DNA of 64,000 bases from Orientallactaga sibirica (lineage: Eukaryota > Chordata > Mammalia > Rodentia > Dipodidae): assembly GCA_036365145.1 (NCBI GenBank), contig JAEOAD010000015.1, forward strand, positions 37,215,501 to 37,279,500, in the 5' to 3' direction. The notes beneath the pieces were generated by a model. The model had not been told where the DNA came from. It was given only the letters and a program-made list of their open reading frames with translations, and ran no database searches. Within the stretch, counting starts at the first letter, position 1, and the number at the start of each line of letters is the position of its first letter. This document shows, in pieces, positions 11,869 through 22,956 of the stretch. Made by a program: the position numbers and the translations under genes.

Positions 11869-12078
11869 GACAGAGATGGACGCGCCAGCAGTGTCTCAGC
11901 TGCTGCGAATGAAATCCAGATGTGTGCACCCCCTTGTGGTCAAGTGTGGCATTGTGCCCTTGCGTCACTTTGCATCTGGCTAAACGAGGGACCTGGAGAT
12001 TGGAACTGCTGGGATTGGAACCAGTGTTCTTAGGCTTAGGAGGCAGGTGCCTTAACCCCTAAGCCATCTCTCCAGCTC
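11757..12078 (-). mobile_element. tRNA-derived SINE, type 2 (stack member 2)
   Basis: Antisense copy beginning with a (TTTC)n/T run at 11,757-11,790 and a long GA tract, with the same type-2 body and head ending 'catctctccagctc' near 12,078. It sits between two relatives, which places its insertion in the A-tail of a neighbour. Confidence 0.88.
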
Positions 12079-12344
12079 AAGTTTGTTTTTTTTTTTTTTT
12101 TTTGAGAGAGAGACACAGAGAGAGACAGAGAGAGAGGGAGAGGAAAACAGATAGAGATGGGTGCACCAGCATCCTCTCAGCCACTGTGAATGAAATCCAG
12201 ATGTGTGCACCCCCTTGTGGGCAAGTGCGGCATTGCGCCCTTGCATCACTTTGCATCTGGCTAAACGTGGGACCTGGAGATTGGAACCAGTGTTCTTAGG
12301 CTTAGGAGGCAGGAGCCTTACCTGCTAAGCCATCTCTCCAGCCC
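12079..12344 (-). mobile_element. tRNA-derived SINE, type 2 (stack member 3, probably first inserted)
   Basis: Antisense copy with T run and GA tract at about 12,085-12,150, type-2 body, and head 'catctctccagccc' ending at 12,344. The flank tcatagtt after it is duplicated at 11,491-11,498, on the other side of the whole stack. This copy, or its tail, therefore defined the original insertion site in the L1. Confidence 0.88.
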
Positions 12345-12765
12345 TCATAGTTGTCTTAATTTGCATTTCCCTGATGGTTAGGGATGTTGAACATTTTCTT
12401 AAGTTTGTGCCAGCCATTTGTACTTCTTCCTCTGAGAACTCCATATTCAGTTCTCTACCCGATGTTTTCAGTGGGTTGTTTGAAGTTTTATTTACTTTTT
12501 TGAGTTCTTTGTAGATTCTGGATATTAGGCCTCCATTAGTGGCATAGCTAGTGAATATTTTTTCCCATTCAGTGGGTAATCTTTTGGCTCTGCTTATGGG
12601 ATATTTATCTGTGCAAAAGGTTTTTAGCTTCATGAGATCCTATTGGTTGAGAGATTATTTAATTTCCTGGACATCTGGGCTATTGTTTAGGAAGTCCTTC
12701 CCTACCCCTATATTCTGAAGAGTTCCTCCTATTTTTTCTTCTATTACTTGAAGAGTTTTAACAAG

Positions 12766-13059
12766 TTAGTAAATCTTCATGTGGCCACAGTGAAACCTTG
12801 TGAAGAATGGATCTCATTTTTCAGTTATATAAAATTTACATCTTTTCATTGTGTGTTTCATATATACAGTCTTCTGTATCTCTGAAATGTCCACTCTTTG
12901 GGGGCTGCTTTTACCTGTTAATTTTCAAAGCTTATATAAAATCCTTTTAAAGCTTTCTTTCTCTGCCACAAATAAACCTGTTAATATCTCTAAGCAGTAT
13001 AGCTAATTCCCCTGTTTTTAGTATTTTGCTTGTTTTATACATTTGTTCCATGATTTTAC
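12766..13059. other. Unrecognised intergenic stretch
   Basis: AT-rich sequence after the truncated L1 5' edge. No reading frame, RNA gene or repeat family was recognised. Confidence 0.5.
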
Positions 13060-13170
13060 TACTCTGTAAAAGTAGAAGCTCTTTTATTCATGTTTGCTGA
13101 AATCTCTATCCCAGTGCCTGGCATTTGGTAGCTACCTAATGATGCCCATGAAATAAGTGAATAAATAGAA
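13060..13170 (+). repeat. L2-like LINE 3' end relic
   Basis: Contains 'cagtgcctggcatttggtag' followed by an 'aaataagtgaataaat' tail, close to the shared 3' terminus of L2 elements. MIR shares part of this terminus, so the family is uncertain. Confidence 0.45.
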
Positions 13171-13184
13171 CCTCCTTTATCAAA

Positions 13185-13325
13185 ACTCAGACTTCCTTTA
13201 TTTGAATCCTTCCTCTACTATTTACTAGTTGTATGGCCTTGATCAAATCTTCAAATTCTGTATTCCTCATTTAAAAATAGGATAGTAAAATACATTTTTA
13301 TCAGATTACAAGGAATTAATTTATG
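13185..13325 (+). repeat. MIR-like ancient SINE relic
   Basis: Matches MIR order: 'ttactagttgtatggccttg' (tRNA-unrelated core), 'tcaaattctgtattcctca', 'aaaataggatagtaaaata' and an 'aaggaattaatttatgtgaa' tail. It ends where the LTR below begins. Confidence 0.6.
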
Positions 13326-13334
13326 TGAAATATA

Positions 13335-13698
13335 CAGACTCAAGGTGAAGCTCCATAATGTCAGGGAAAAATAATGAAATGAACAGAGATTAGACATCAG
13401 CTCCTGGCCAATATCAGATGTACAACAGGAACAGGAGAGTATGCCCAAACACTGGCAGGAGGAAGCTGGCTATAATACCCATAAGCCCTCCCTCAACAAT
13501 ACACTGTCTCCAGGAGGCTTTAATTGCAAATTACTGTTAACTGGGGACCTAGCATATAGTACACCTAAATTTATGGAGGATGCCTGAATCAAACTACCAC
13601 AATATGACAGGGGGCTTTAATTGCAAATTACCATCAGCTGGGGACCTAGCATACAGAACACCTAAGTTTATGGAGGATGCCTGAATCAAACTACCACA
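13335..13698 (-). mobile_element. Solo LTR of MaLR type with duplicated 5' end
   Basis: Read on the minus strand it starts tgtggtagtttgattcaggc at 13,698. It then follows the LTR at 50,334 ('ttatgggtattatagccagc', 'ttggccaggagctgatgt'). The first 97 bases of the LTR occur twice head to tail (ggctttaattgcaaatta at 13,516 and 13,613). The 3' end of the LTR is missing or degraded. Confidence 0.75.
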
Positions 13699-14265
13699 AT
13701 ATGACATCATTTCTGTTTTATAAATTATCCTTTTACTCTCCAAGATCATATTCTCTTCTCTTTCTGATAACAGGTAATATTTAAGAATGCTTTATTATGA
13801 CTGTATTTGTGGAGCTCAATTTATGTTCTGGGAAATTTTTCTGGTATTCAATACTTTCCAGTTTTTGTTCTGGTGGCTTTGCAGGTGGTATGTCCCCCCT
13901 AGGGGTGAAATCCCAATCTCAATTCAAAATGATTTGGACACTTCTGTTTCATTCCTGAAGCATCCTATATGGCAAGGTTTTCTGTTGAGGTCCATAATAT
14001 TTTAAGTAAGACGCTACATAGTGGAGTCTTAAACTTTGCTTATTGTATAGCTAGACCTCAGGTGCCCCCACTTTAGTTCCTGATATCTTCCATGGTAACC
14101 AATTTCCTCCTGTGATTCATAGTAGTGTAGTCTGTACTCCCTGTCGTTTTGTTTTGTGATTTTATGTAAATGAAATCATGTGTTCTTTTATGTGATTTTC
14201 AGACATCTTATGTAATATAGTAAGTTTCTTCTTTTTCATTGTTGTATATCATTCTGCTCTCTGAC
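13699..14265. other. Unrecognised intergenic stretch
   Basis: No convincing coding sequence. The 72-codon plus-strand frame at 13,787-14,005 has no family motif and no supporting context. No known repeat was identified. Confidence 0.45.
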
Positions 14266-14353
14266 CATATCTATATATCTATATATCTATATATCTATAT
14301 CTATATCTATATATCTATATCTATATCTATATCTATATCTATATCTATATCTA

Positions 14354-14396
<43 letters not shown>

Positions 14397-14407
14397 ATAT
14401 ATATATC
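14266..14407. repeat. (CTATAT)n/(CTAT)n microsatellite
   Basis: About 140 bases of pure pyrimidine-purine short repeat. It changes unit from ctatat through ctatat/ctat mixtures to (ctat)n and back to (at)n. It produces a spurious Ile/Ser/Tyr-rich frame. Confidence 0.97.
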
Positions 14408-14409
14408 CC

Positions 14410-14735
14410 TTCTATGAATTGATGGGTAACTCCCTAGAATTCTTATACTGAAGCCTAATACCCAATGCTTGTGTTTTTTGAATCAATGATGAGATGAATT
14501 CCCTTAAAAGAGATGCAAGACAGCTTGCATCTCTTTCTCTGCTCTTCAGTATTTGAGAACACAACACAAAGACATCTATTGTAAATCAGAAAGTGGACCT
14601 TTACCAGGCACCAGATCTAAAAAAAAAAACTTCTACTTGAGATTTTCTAGTCTCCAGAACTGTGAAAATTAAATACTTATTGTTTAGTTACGCCACTTCT
14701 GATTGTTTGTTAAAACAGCTCAAACTGACTAAGGC
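14410..14735 (+). mobile_element. MLT1-like ancient LTR
   Basis: The order of blocks matches the eutherian MLT1 LTR: 'actgaagcctaatacccaat', 'agaacacaacacaaagacat', 'tttaccaggcaccagatct', 'gtctccagaactgtgaaaat' and a terminal 'ctcaaactgactaaggca'. It is highly diverged. A related copy in the opposite orientation lies at 39,722-39,992. Confidence 0.7.
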
Positions 14736-14849
14736 ACTCACAGTTCACCATTCTTCTGCTCATAAGCAATTGAAAAGTTTTCAGTTCCAATATGGGTATA
14801 CCAAATATACTCAATCCAATATTATAAAAGAGTTTTCCCTACTCACAAT

Positions 14850-15095
14850 ACTTGAATTGTTTCATTATTTTCATTTCATAGTTCCTGATAGGTGTGAGAG
14901 GTATTTCATTGTAGTTTTATCTTACATTCCCCTAATTTTAAAAGAAATTCACTACCTCCCAGGTAGTACATTTGTTTCCATATCCTTTACTGCTTAAATC
15001 TTTTCTGATTATTCTTTTAGTTAATATGTTATTTTCTCACTAATTTCAAGAGATTTTATATTTTTGGATATAAGTTCTCTGTCAGGTGTGTGTAG
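14850..15095 (-). mobile_element. Old L1 ORF2 3' fragment
   Basis: 'gtgtgagaggtatttcattg' followed by 'cttacattcccctaat' and, further on, 'ttggatataagttctctgtc' are antisense L1 ORF2 landmarks. They are much more diverged than the L1s at 0.8-12.8 kb. No frame is open. Confidence 0.65.
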
Positions 15096-15116
15096 AAGAC
15101 TGCCTTACAAGTATAC

Positions 15117-15160
<44 letters not shown>
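15117..15160. repeat. (TG)n microsatellite
   Basis: About 20 TG units. A separate CT tract of about 30 bases (15,298-15,328) follows 140 bases later. Confidence 0.95.
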
Positions 15161-15161
<1 letters not shown>

Positions 15162-15339
15162 AAAAACAGTGGCTTTAAGGTCTGTGAAATTAAGTGATTA
15201 TGGTTAATTATATTGACACCCTTCATATAGAAAATGAAAAACTGAGGTGTATTAACAACCTATTAGACACAACTGGGGGACCCATACAAATAAAGTTTCT
15301 GTCTCTCTCTCTCTCTCTCCCTCCCTCTGTTACAGTGGT

Positions 15340-18051
15340 AGAGATTCCACAGAGATTTATGATGTGCCTTGAAGATTTGAAAAATACAGGTTCAAGAACG
15401 TTTATATGACCAGCCAAGACAGGTCTAGTAGTAGACACTAAAGTCAGAGATTTTGTTAGGAAAAAAAAAAAAAATAACCCTGAGATCCTAATACAGGATG
15501 CAGACAATAGGGTAGATACTTTGAGTTTTGGTTTTTGCAGATTCTTCTGAACCCTGAGAGTTTTGAAAGTAGCCCTTAATTCCTAGTATGATTTAGCAGT
15601 TCATTGATGCTAGAATACTATGCAAGATAACACATGTATCTTTGTGAAGCTATCTTCATATTTGTCCAACCATCATGTTATATAACTAGGTTTAAATACC
15701 AGCACACATGATTTACTAAACTTGGTGAGTAAGAGGTTTACCCTACCCTCCAAATGGTACAATAAATTGGTTAGCATATCTGCCTACAGATCAGATTTTA
15801 AGATTGATTTATTAAAAGTATTAAATGTAAGCCTGAGTATGTTGGAATTACTTGCTTTGGGTGTATTTTCTTAGAGTGTAGGGTTTTTAACACCCAGGTA
15901 TTTATTTCAGAGACAGAGGAAAATTGTTCATAATGGTAGCTAGTAGATGCCTAATATAATTACCTTCCTTTGTCATGGACAACCACCCATCCAGAAGCAT
16001 CTTGTGGAAGGATGGGGTTTATTTCAGGCTAACAGTTTCAAGGGGATGTTTCATTATGGTATCACATCTTCATACATCAGCAACACAGAGAAAAGTCTAA
16101 GCAAGTGAGCTCTGAATACCCAGTTGGTTGGACCAGTCAACTGCTAGGTCCACCCCTAGTATCATAGCCCCTCCAGCAGTGCTCCACTTCTCAAAGCCTC
16201 TACCAGCTAGGTACTAAGTAGGAGACTTAATCACAAACACTTGAGGCTGTGGGGGAGGGAGAAAGAATTTACATTCAGATCACACCTGGATGAGTTCATG
16301 ACTCATGTTGAGTAAAATGCTTGAGCAGCCCTGAAGGAAAATTTCAAGTCGGAGAGAAAGGATATTGTGGGCTGAATATGTTATGTGGGGCCAGAATATC
16401 CATCAGAAAATATCCATCACAAGAAGGCCCATAGGACACATCACACTCTTAACCCATCATGAATGTACTAGTGAGAATGGGGACCAGTATCACCAATAAG
16501 ATAGGAGAAGTGCTCATAAAATTTCACTCATTAATATTTGTTGTGATAACTGAATTTTGTACTAATATAGACAAGTTGATGATGTTTAACCATTAAAAAC
16601 TTCTGGAAGCTCTGAATTTTTTAAATTGAAGGCAAGGTCTATGGGCCATTCCAGGGGATTTGACTTTCAGGGACTTGATGAGCTAGCTAATCATGATAAG
16701 CCTATTGGTAAAATAGACAAATAGCCAGCCAGAGTGCTGCTTAATAATGCCCACAACCAAACAAAAAAGCTAGGATCAAGGGTGGGGTCTTTCTCTATAA
16801 ACTCACTATCACTTGTACAGTTCTTGTACTTGAGTAAATTATCATATTTGGAATGCATTAATTGAAGATTTAGTAATTATTAGAGGGGGGACCTTAAATA
16901 CTGTTAGACACATGCTATAATGATTATTCACTCATGAAATTTATGTAGATGACTATATACTAAGGAAAGAAATGTAATCAGACTACTACTTCTGTGGTTT
17001 GAGGACAGGGGATGAAAGCTATCCTAGCTCCAAAGAAGAGAATATTTACCTTTACTCTGCCTTTTGATTTACCTAGGTCCTAACCAGTTGGATGGTATGT
17101 GAACATATTGAATAATATCCATATTCAAATAATCCATATTCAGTTCAAATAGACTCATGCTTCTGGAAATACTCTCACAGATATCCCTAGGCACAGTGCT
17201 CTTTTAGTTCTCTAGGTACTCCTTAATCCAATCAAAATTGGTACCCATAACTAACCATCACACCATCCAATAACTGAGCACAGTAAGGGTTCTAGCCTTA
17301 GTTCATTCTTTAGAATTGTATTGTGCTCTGAAAATTTCCTACCCAATCCTCCTTCCTTCCTATCACAGACCTAAAATCTTATCCTACCTGTTTCCTATTC
17401 CCATTTATCCTTCACTTTTTTCTCAGTAAATTTCTAGCATCTATGATTACTTGTTGCTGTTCTCTTCTGAGATTCAAACTAACATAAATTAATATGTCCT
17501 CTGTATACATTCATGAATATTCCTTAAGGACAACATTATAGCACATACATGATATTACTTGCTATTTTGAGTCTTGATAGAACTTTATTTTTTTAGTTAA
17601 AGATTTTTTTCCCTACATCTAGGCATGTAGTAGATCATACCTTAATTGCCTTTACATCCTGGTGATTTTGAAAAGAGCATCATGTTATGATATGACAGAA
17701 TGGTGTATATGACAGAATGTAAAAAAAATTTCTATGTTTTCCTGGTGTGATCTATGGAAAGATAGTACATCCCTCTTCATTTGAGCTACAAAATGCAAAT
17801 AATACTGATTATATGGGGATTAATGAAATGTGCTCATATTATGCCCCATTTGGATCTCTAACATAACAAATGCCTAATGAATGTCAGGCCTATATGTAGT
17901 AATTATAACACCTCAATGTCATCTGATGCTGTTATCTTCAGGATGAACATTTTGAGAAGAGGAGAATGTTTGAATTCTTATTCTCTTCTGATTCTCTTCC
18001 TTGCTACTCTATATCTGGTATCATTCAAATAAAGATCTGTACATGCTCCTT
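15340..18051. other. Largely unrecognised AT-rich interval
   Basis: No gene was found in 2.7 kb and there is no open frame of note. An A run lies at 15,460-15,473. The part at about 15,980-16,330 ('tggggtttatttcaggctaa', 'caaacacttgaggctgtggg') has the feel of an old dispersed repeat, but I could not assign it. Confidence 0.4.
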
Positions 18052-18098
18052 AGATTCTCTCTTTCTTTCTCTTTTTCTCAAATAAATAAATAAAAATA

Positions 18099-18300
18099 GG
18101 GCTGGAGAGATGCCTTAGCAGTTAAGGCATTTGCATGCAAAGCCAAAGGATCCCAGTTTGATTCTTCAGGACCCACGTAAGCCAGATATACAAGGAGGCA
18201 CATGCATCTAGAGTTCATTTGCAGTGGCTGGAGGCCCTGGCGTACCATTCTATTTATCTGTGCCTCTTCCTCTCCTTTCTCTCAAATAAATAAATAAAAA
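18099..18300 (+). mobile_element. tRNA-derived SINE, type 1
   Basis: Head gggctggagagatgccttag, body 'ttcatttgcagtggctggag', and 3' (AAAT)n. The bases just before it (18,052-18,098: CT-rich, then (AAAT)n) look like the tail of an older SINE. This copy therefore probably landed in a pre-existing SINE tail. Confidence 0.88.
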
Positions 18301-19739
18301 GAATAGAAGATTAAGCTGTAGCACTAGTATCACTGTGGAATTGCTTTCTGAGGAATATAAAAAAATTCTCATCTATGCTATTGCAGATCTGAAGGTAAAC
18401 ATGTTAGCTGAGATTGAGTTTGCCTATATATAAGCCAAAATAGCACTTCCTCAAAAAGGGTTAGAATTTCTTTTTCTCTAACATGAAATGTAAACAATTG
18501 AAATCTGTGATGGTCACCTTATAATGTCATTAAAGATTCAATCGCAGTTTCTCTTTTTCTGTTCTACCCTCATTGTTCTGGTCTGTATCTTCAAAGATCA
18601 CTTTATGGTTTAAACTCAAAAGGGAGGAGAATCAGCTCCATTCTGTTCTAGTTTCAGGCAGTAAGAAGGAAAAAAGAAGAGAAAGCATACACCATTCAAC
18701 TGAAGCAAGCTTTAAAGAGATTTTTACCTAGAAAATTTATCCAATGGCTCCATCTTACATATGTTTACATACTGTTATCTAGTAAATAAAGTTGTTTCAT
18801 GTTTTAGTTGGAAATAGTGTTACTCTATTACTGAAGATGAAAAGAAGAGATACTGAACAGGAAAGATGATCCTATTCTATTACCATGGCAGACTCATTTG
18901 TTTGCCTCTTGAGATTCCTGTCAGCCCTTTTGACATTAAGAAATAAATATGAAATAACACTTTTAAGCATGTGTGGTATAGAGGCATTTTAATAAAGGAT
19001 TTTAATAAAGAAACCTGATAAAGTATTATCACTCTTTGAAGAATGAATATTTAATCTATATTTATTTGGTGCTGAAAAAGATAGTGATGGTAATTAAGAC
19101 TGGGTTAATTATAAATGTCCCATTTATTAAATTATCACAGTACAGTCACTACTAACCTGATGGCTTAAGTTCATGAACATTGCTACCTCATTCCCACACA
19201 TATTTTCGTATTCTCTAAACCACATGACATGAAGATTCATTGTTTTCATTCTGTGGTGAATAAAGGAGCCTGGGATCATGTGAATAGCTCAGAAATTTCA
19301 CAACTACTGAGACAGCCAAAATTATCATAAAGCCTACCTGAAGAAAAAGCTTTTTTAAAACTATTGTGCTGTACATAGGCCATACACAAGCCACAGGGAG
19401 AGAGTCTAAAAGTAATAGCTGTAACTCTTGTCCTTGAAGAGCTTACAGTGCAGCCAATTGGCAGCTATATTATATAAATCATGTAAACAATTGAATTGAC
19501 ACTTCACAGTGCTATATTTTAGAGTTGTCAGTTGTCAGAGACCACAGCACTTAACTGGACTATTCAAGGAAAATGGATTTATGGCCTTGGTATTTGGACT
19601 CAACTTAGTAGTAGAGCTACTCACATAAAAAATAAAATGAAATAAAATGAGGCATTAACCCGAGAAACATTCAAAACTCAACATAACTCTGTGTCTAAAC
19701 AGCTAATGAGGCAGCTCAAAGAGGTAAAATCATAGGGAG

Positions 19740-19834
19740 AGGCTTCAGAGACATGTGACAACACAGACAGAATTTACTCACAAGGAAAGGCTTCAGTGAC
19801 ATGTGATGACACAGATATTATTTAACTACTCCTG
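19740..19834. repeat. 48-bp imperfect tandem duplication
   Basis: aggcttcagagacatgtgac (19,740) and aggcttcagtgacatgtgat (19,788) begin two adjacent related units of 48 bases. Confidence 0.8.
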
Positions 19835-20504
19835 TTTCTAGACTCTGCTTTATGAATTTCATTCTAGATCAAGAGATCTTGATGTTTGCTCAAGTTCCCA
19901 TTTAATTGAAGTGCTTACTTGTCTTTCATGTAAGTTCTTCCAAAATTCAAATCCAATGAATGAGTATGAAAAGGATAGAGACAGAATAAGATGGCAGGAA
20001 TTGGATGATTTTCTCCACTTTGTCAAGACTTAATCATTATGAAGTTATCACTCAACAGTTGTATGGCTCCTCGGGGAAATCAAGGGGCCAAGCAAGACCT
20101 GAGAAAAATAGGGTGCATGTGTTTTTCTTGCCCAGTGTGCACTTGTATACTTAAATGAAGCTTTACAGTTATCAATAACTAATTAAATAAATAAATCAAT
20201 ACATAAATCAAGAAAAATCTGATTTTGTAGAGAATGTGTTTGGTGCTTTCCTGCCAATCTATTTCAGAGGAGTTAAGTGGGGAGAAGGAAGTTTCTGAAA
20301 AATATTCACAAATGTGGTTCCACTTGACCTGGGTCAGAAGGTGAAAGAGTATTCATAAATTGAATAGAGGAAGAGGATTCAAAACAAAGGGAATAGCCTG
20401 AGCAAATGAATAAAACAAAATAATATGGCATAATGAGAATAATAACAATGGTCATGGTTCTTATTTCTTAGCATTTTTATGCTTGTATTATAATTTTCAG
20501 TGAT

Positions 20505-20625
20505 TTCCTTATTTGATGTTTATAATAAGGTAGGTTTTATTACCCTATTTTTCAAGCTAGGAAACTGACACACAAAGTAATTTTGCCAAAATTTTCATAT
20601 CTACTCACTATATAACTATTTTTGG
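20505..20625 (-). repeat. MIR-like ancient SINE relic
   Basis: 'ctatttttcaagctaggaaa' followed by 'ctgacacacaaagtaatttt' corresponds to the antisense MIR core (fraction of the 'bottom-strand gaggaaactgag' block). It is heavily diverged. Confidence 0.5.
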
Positions 20626-20661
20626 TTCTAAATCCTGTATTTTTGCTTCTAAATCCTGTAT
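20620..20661. repeat. 21-bp tandem duplication
   Basis: ttctaaatcctgtat occurs at 20,626-20,640 and 20,647-20,661, giving a period of 21. Confidence 0.85.
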
Positions 20662-21490
20662 TTTGGTTATGTATAATTATGTTTCGATATATCATAGAAT
20701 GTTAAGAATATTTAAAAAGTACTACATAGCCACCAAAACAGTGACAACTAAAATTGTAAGTCGTCTTCTAGGGTTCAATTTTGGCATTGCCTCAATAAGC
20801 CAAACAGCAATAAAATCAGCTCCTCATATCCTCAATGTTCAGTGGGACCTTGTCTAACAATACTTCCAGATTTATTATTAGAATTTTTAGTAGTGTTTCC
20901 CACTCAGAAAAACAGATGAGAATGTGACAGATTGACGAAAAGAATAAGAGCTGTGAAAAGAACAGTAATTATCTCTTATTAGCTTTCAACTGTCTTTTTG
21001 GTAATCAAGTACTAACAGAGAAAGAAAGAAAACTGAAGGATCAGACTGAAAAACCACAAACTTCACAGTGACTGTGCACATTATACTATCAGTGGCTACT
21101 GTGGTATAGTTTTTGGGAAAGATGAATGTGGTACCTCTAGAAATTTGGGAGTTGTTGCTTAGATAGCAAAATTGAAAGTAGTTTGTCATCCTGATGTAGT
21201 TTAACATGCTCCAGACAACATTTATATGACCATGTTACTAAAAAGCATTTTCAAGCTAAAGATCTTGTTAGTAGCTTAGAAAATACTGAATTGACTATCA
21301 ACAAGGTATCTTGTAAAATTGTAGTTGCCTAGAAGGACTTGGCTTAGTGGTAGAACTCTGATATAGAAAATAATTTACTCATGTAATTTTGGAAGGAAAA
21401 TTAGTTGACTGGTCATATAAAATAAAATTGATTTATTTTTAAAATGTATGCTTTTTTGCAACAAAATTTAGGGGTCAGGAAATTGTCATT

Positions 21491-21640
21491 TGATGGGTGC
21501 CTGTTATTCATTAGGCACTTGACTAAGTGATTTATACTCTTTCTTTTATATATTCTTTCTTTTATATAATGCCTGTACTATGTAGTAGGTGGTTATAATT
21601 TTCCTGATAAGGTCAAGTAGTAGTAAAATTACCTATAATC
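21491..21640 (-). repeat. Possible MIR relic
   Basis: 'cattaggcacttgactaagt' and 'gcctgtactatgtagtagg' echo MIR 3' and 5' blocks in antisense. The match is weak. Confidence 0.35.
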
Positions 21641-22800
21641 TAGCAAATCATCATATACCTTTGGACATATCTGTGTACTGTTTTCTAATAACTTTTCAAC
21701 TGTCTATTTATCTATAGGCTAAGGTGACTTCAAAGACTAATTCTTTTTCACTTATCAAATATTTTGTGTGTCTATCTTGAGATATGTGTTCTGGTAAGGG
21801 CACTAGAGTACTGGGCCTTTCTTGGAGTCAAGACACAGTTGGTACCTGTAGCATAGAAATAGGTTAATGGATATTTTAGGTAATTTGCATTGTTTTAGGA
21901 ATGTAAACTTTGGAGTCACACAAGTCAATTTTGTCTCAGTTTACATTTGATTGAAAAATATGTTGCTCATTTAAATAAATAAAGTGTCTGATGATTTTGT
22001 AAAAGCACTATAAAGAGAAACAAAAGTTTGAGGATTTTGGAATACAGTGATGAATGTCATATTTTTAAATTGATTACTTACTATTGTGGAGTTTAAATAA
22101 AACCCTATAGGATATAAGCTATTTGCATGGTTATCTGTAGGAAGGCTGTGTGAAGCAAAAGACATGGAATTCAAAGTCCTTGATATACATGAATTATGGC
22201 TGAAACAGTGAGTGAGGAAAGATTAATGGTAGATAAGATCAGAGGGAGAATGGGGTCAAGATCATGTTGGGTCTTCAAAGCCAATATAAGGGCTTAGAAG
22301 GAGTGAGATAGAAAAAATATTGGAAGATTATGAACATAAAAATACACTATGATGTAAATGAGTTGGTCTTCATTAGAAAATGGACATCAGAGAAAACTGA
22401 GAAAATACCTTTACAAGAGATTGTGTTGATTTGCACCAGGTTACTAGTAGTGGAGATGATGAACACAGTTAGAATCTCATAATATTTGTAAGTATAACCA
22501 GTACATTTTCTGATTGTATATTTGGATAATTTTACAGGATATTAGAAAAAATATGAAGCTCTGGTAAGCATGAGATTGTTATTAATGAAAGCATAAAGAC
22601 TCCAAAAGAAGCAGGTTTAAGAAGAAAGATAAGGAGGCTAGTTTTTGGATCTGTTAGTTTGAAAACTTTGTTAGACATCCAAGAAAAAAATTTGAACATG
22701 CAGTGTATTAATATTCCTAGAGTTTAAGTAAAGGTCTGAACTGAGTTATAAAATTTATAGTTATCAATGTACACAAATTGTATTTAAAACCATGTGACTG

Positions 22801-22956
22801 AGCCAGATGTGGTGGTGCACGCCTTTGATCCCAGCACTAGGGAGGCAGAGGTAGGTGGATTACTGTGAGTTTGAGGCCACTCTGAGACTACATAGTGAAT
22901 TCCAGGTCAGCCTGGGCTAAAGCCAGACCCTACCTTGAAAAAAAAAAAAAAGAAGA
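22801..22956 (+). mobile_element. B1-type SINE (7SL-derived)
   Basis: Full-length B1: 'gatgtggtggtgcacgcc', 'tttgatcccagcactaggga', 'gagactacatagtgaattcc' and a terminal A run. It carries a Pol III A box and B box ('gagtttgaggcc'). About 10% diverged from the best copies at 55.3 and 60.1 kb. Confidence 0.93.

Larger units (their letters stand above)
8895..12765 (-). mobile_element. 5'-truncated L1 with 3'UTR type B, carrying several SINEs
   Basis: Minus-strand L1. The 3'UTR end (ccccctcagtggggttgcag, 'gcattgtagagcagcattca') lies near 8900-9100, the long 3'UTR runs to about 10,740, and the ORF2 3' part from there to about 12,765, where homology stops. The same 3'UTR type recurs in plus orientation at 37.9-39.3 kb. 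Insertions at 10.0-10.5, 11.16-11.44 and 11.5-12.34 kb break it up. Confidence 0.85.
10745..12765 (-). pseudogene. L1 ORF2 C-terminal fragment, SINE-interrupted
   Basis: Minus-strand coding remnants resemble the ORF2 end. Near 12,633-12,345 the frame reads MKLKTFCTDKYPISRAKRLPTE, then WEKIFTSYATNGGLISRIYKEL, then CSTSLTIREMQIKTTMR. The part near 11,160-10,750 is the antisense of the 'tggaattctactcagcagta' ORF2 terminus. It is broken by stops and by SINEs at 11,161-11,440 and 11,499-12,344. Confidence 0.8.
18301..22800. other. 4.5-kb interval without lineage-specific repeats
   Basis: No B1, tRNA-SINE, young L1 or LTR was recognised. Only weak MIR-like relics (20,505-20,625; 21,491-21,640) and two small tandem duplications are visible. 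The frames at 20,663-20,857, 20,986-21,207 and 21,971-22,174 show no motif and no splice or promoter support. Confidence 0.5.

Noticed and set aside
10241..12299. Glu/Arg-rich or Ser/Leu-rich frames at 10.2-12.3 kb
   Set aside because: Translations of SINE GA/CT tracts.
15299..15390. Good-looking 3' splice site (CT-rich tract then gttacag) followed by a short open stretch and caggttcaag
   Set aside because: The CT tract is a microsatellite. The would-be 52-base exon has a weak donor and no neighbouring exon was seen.
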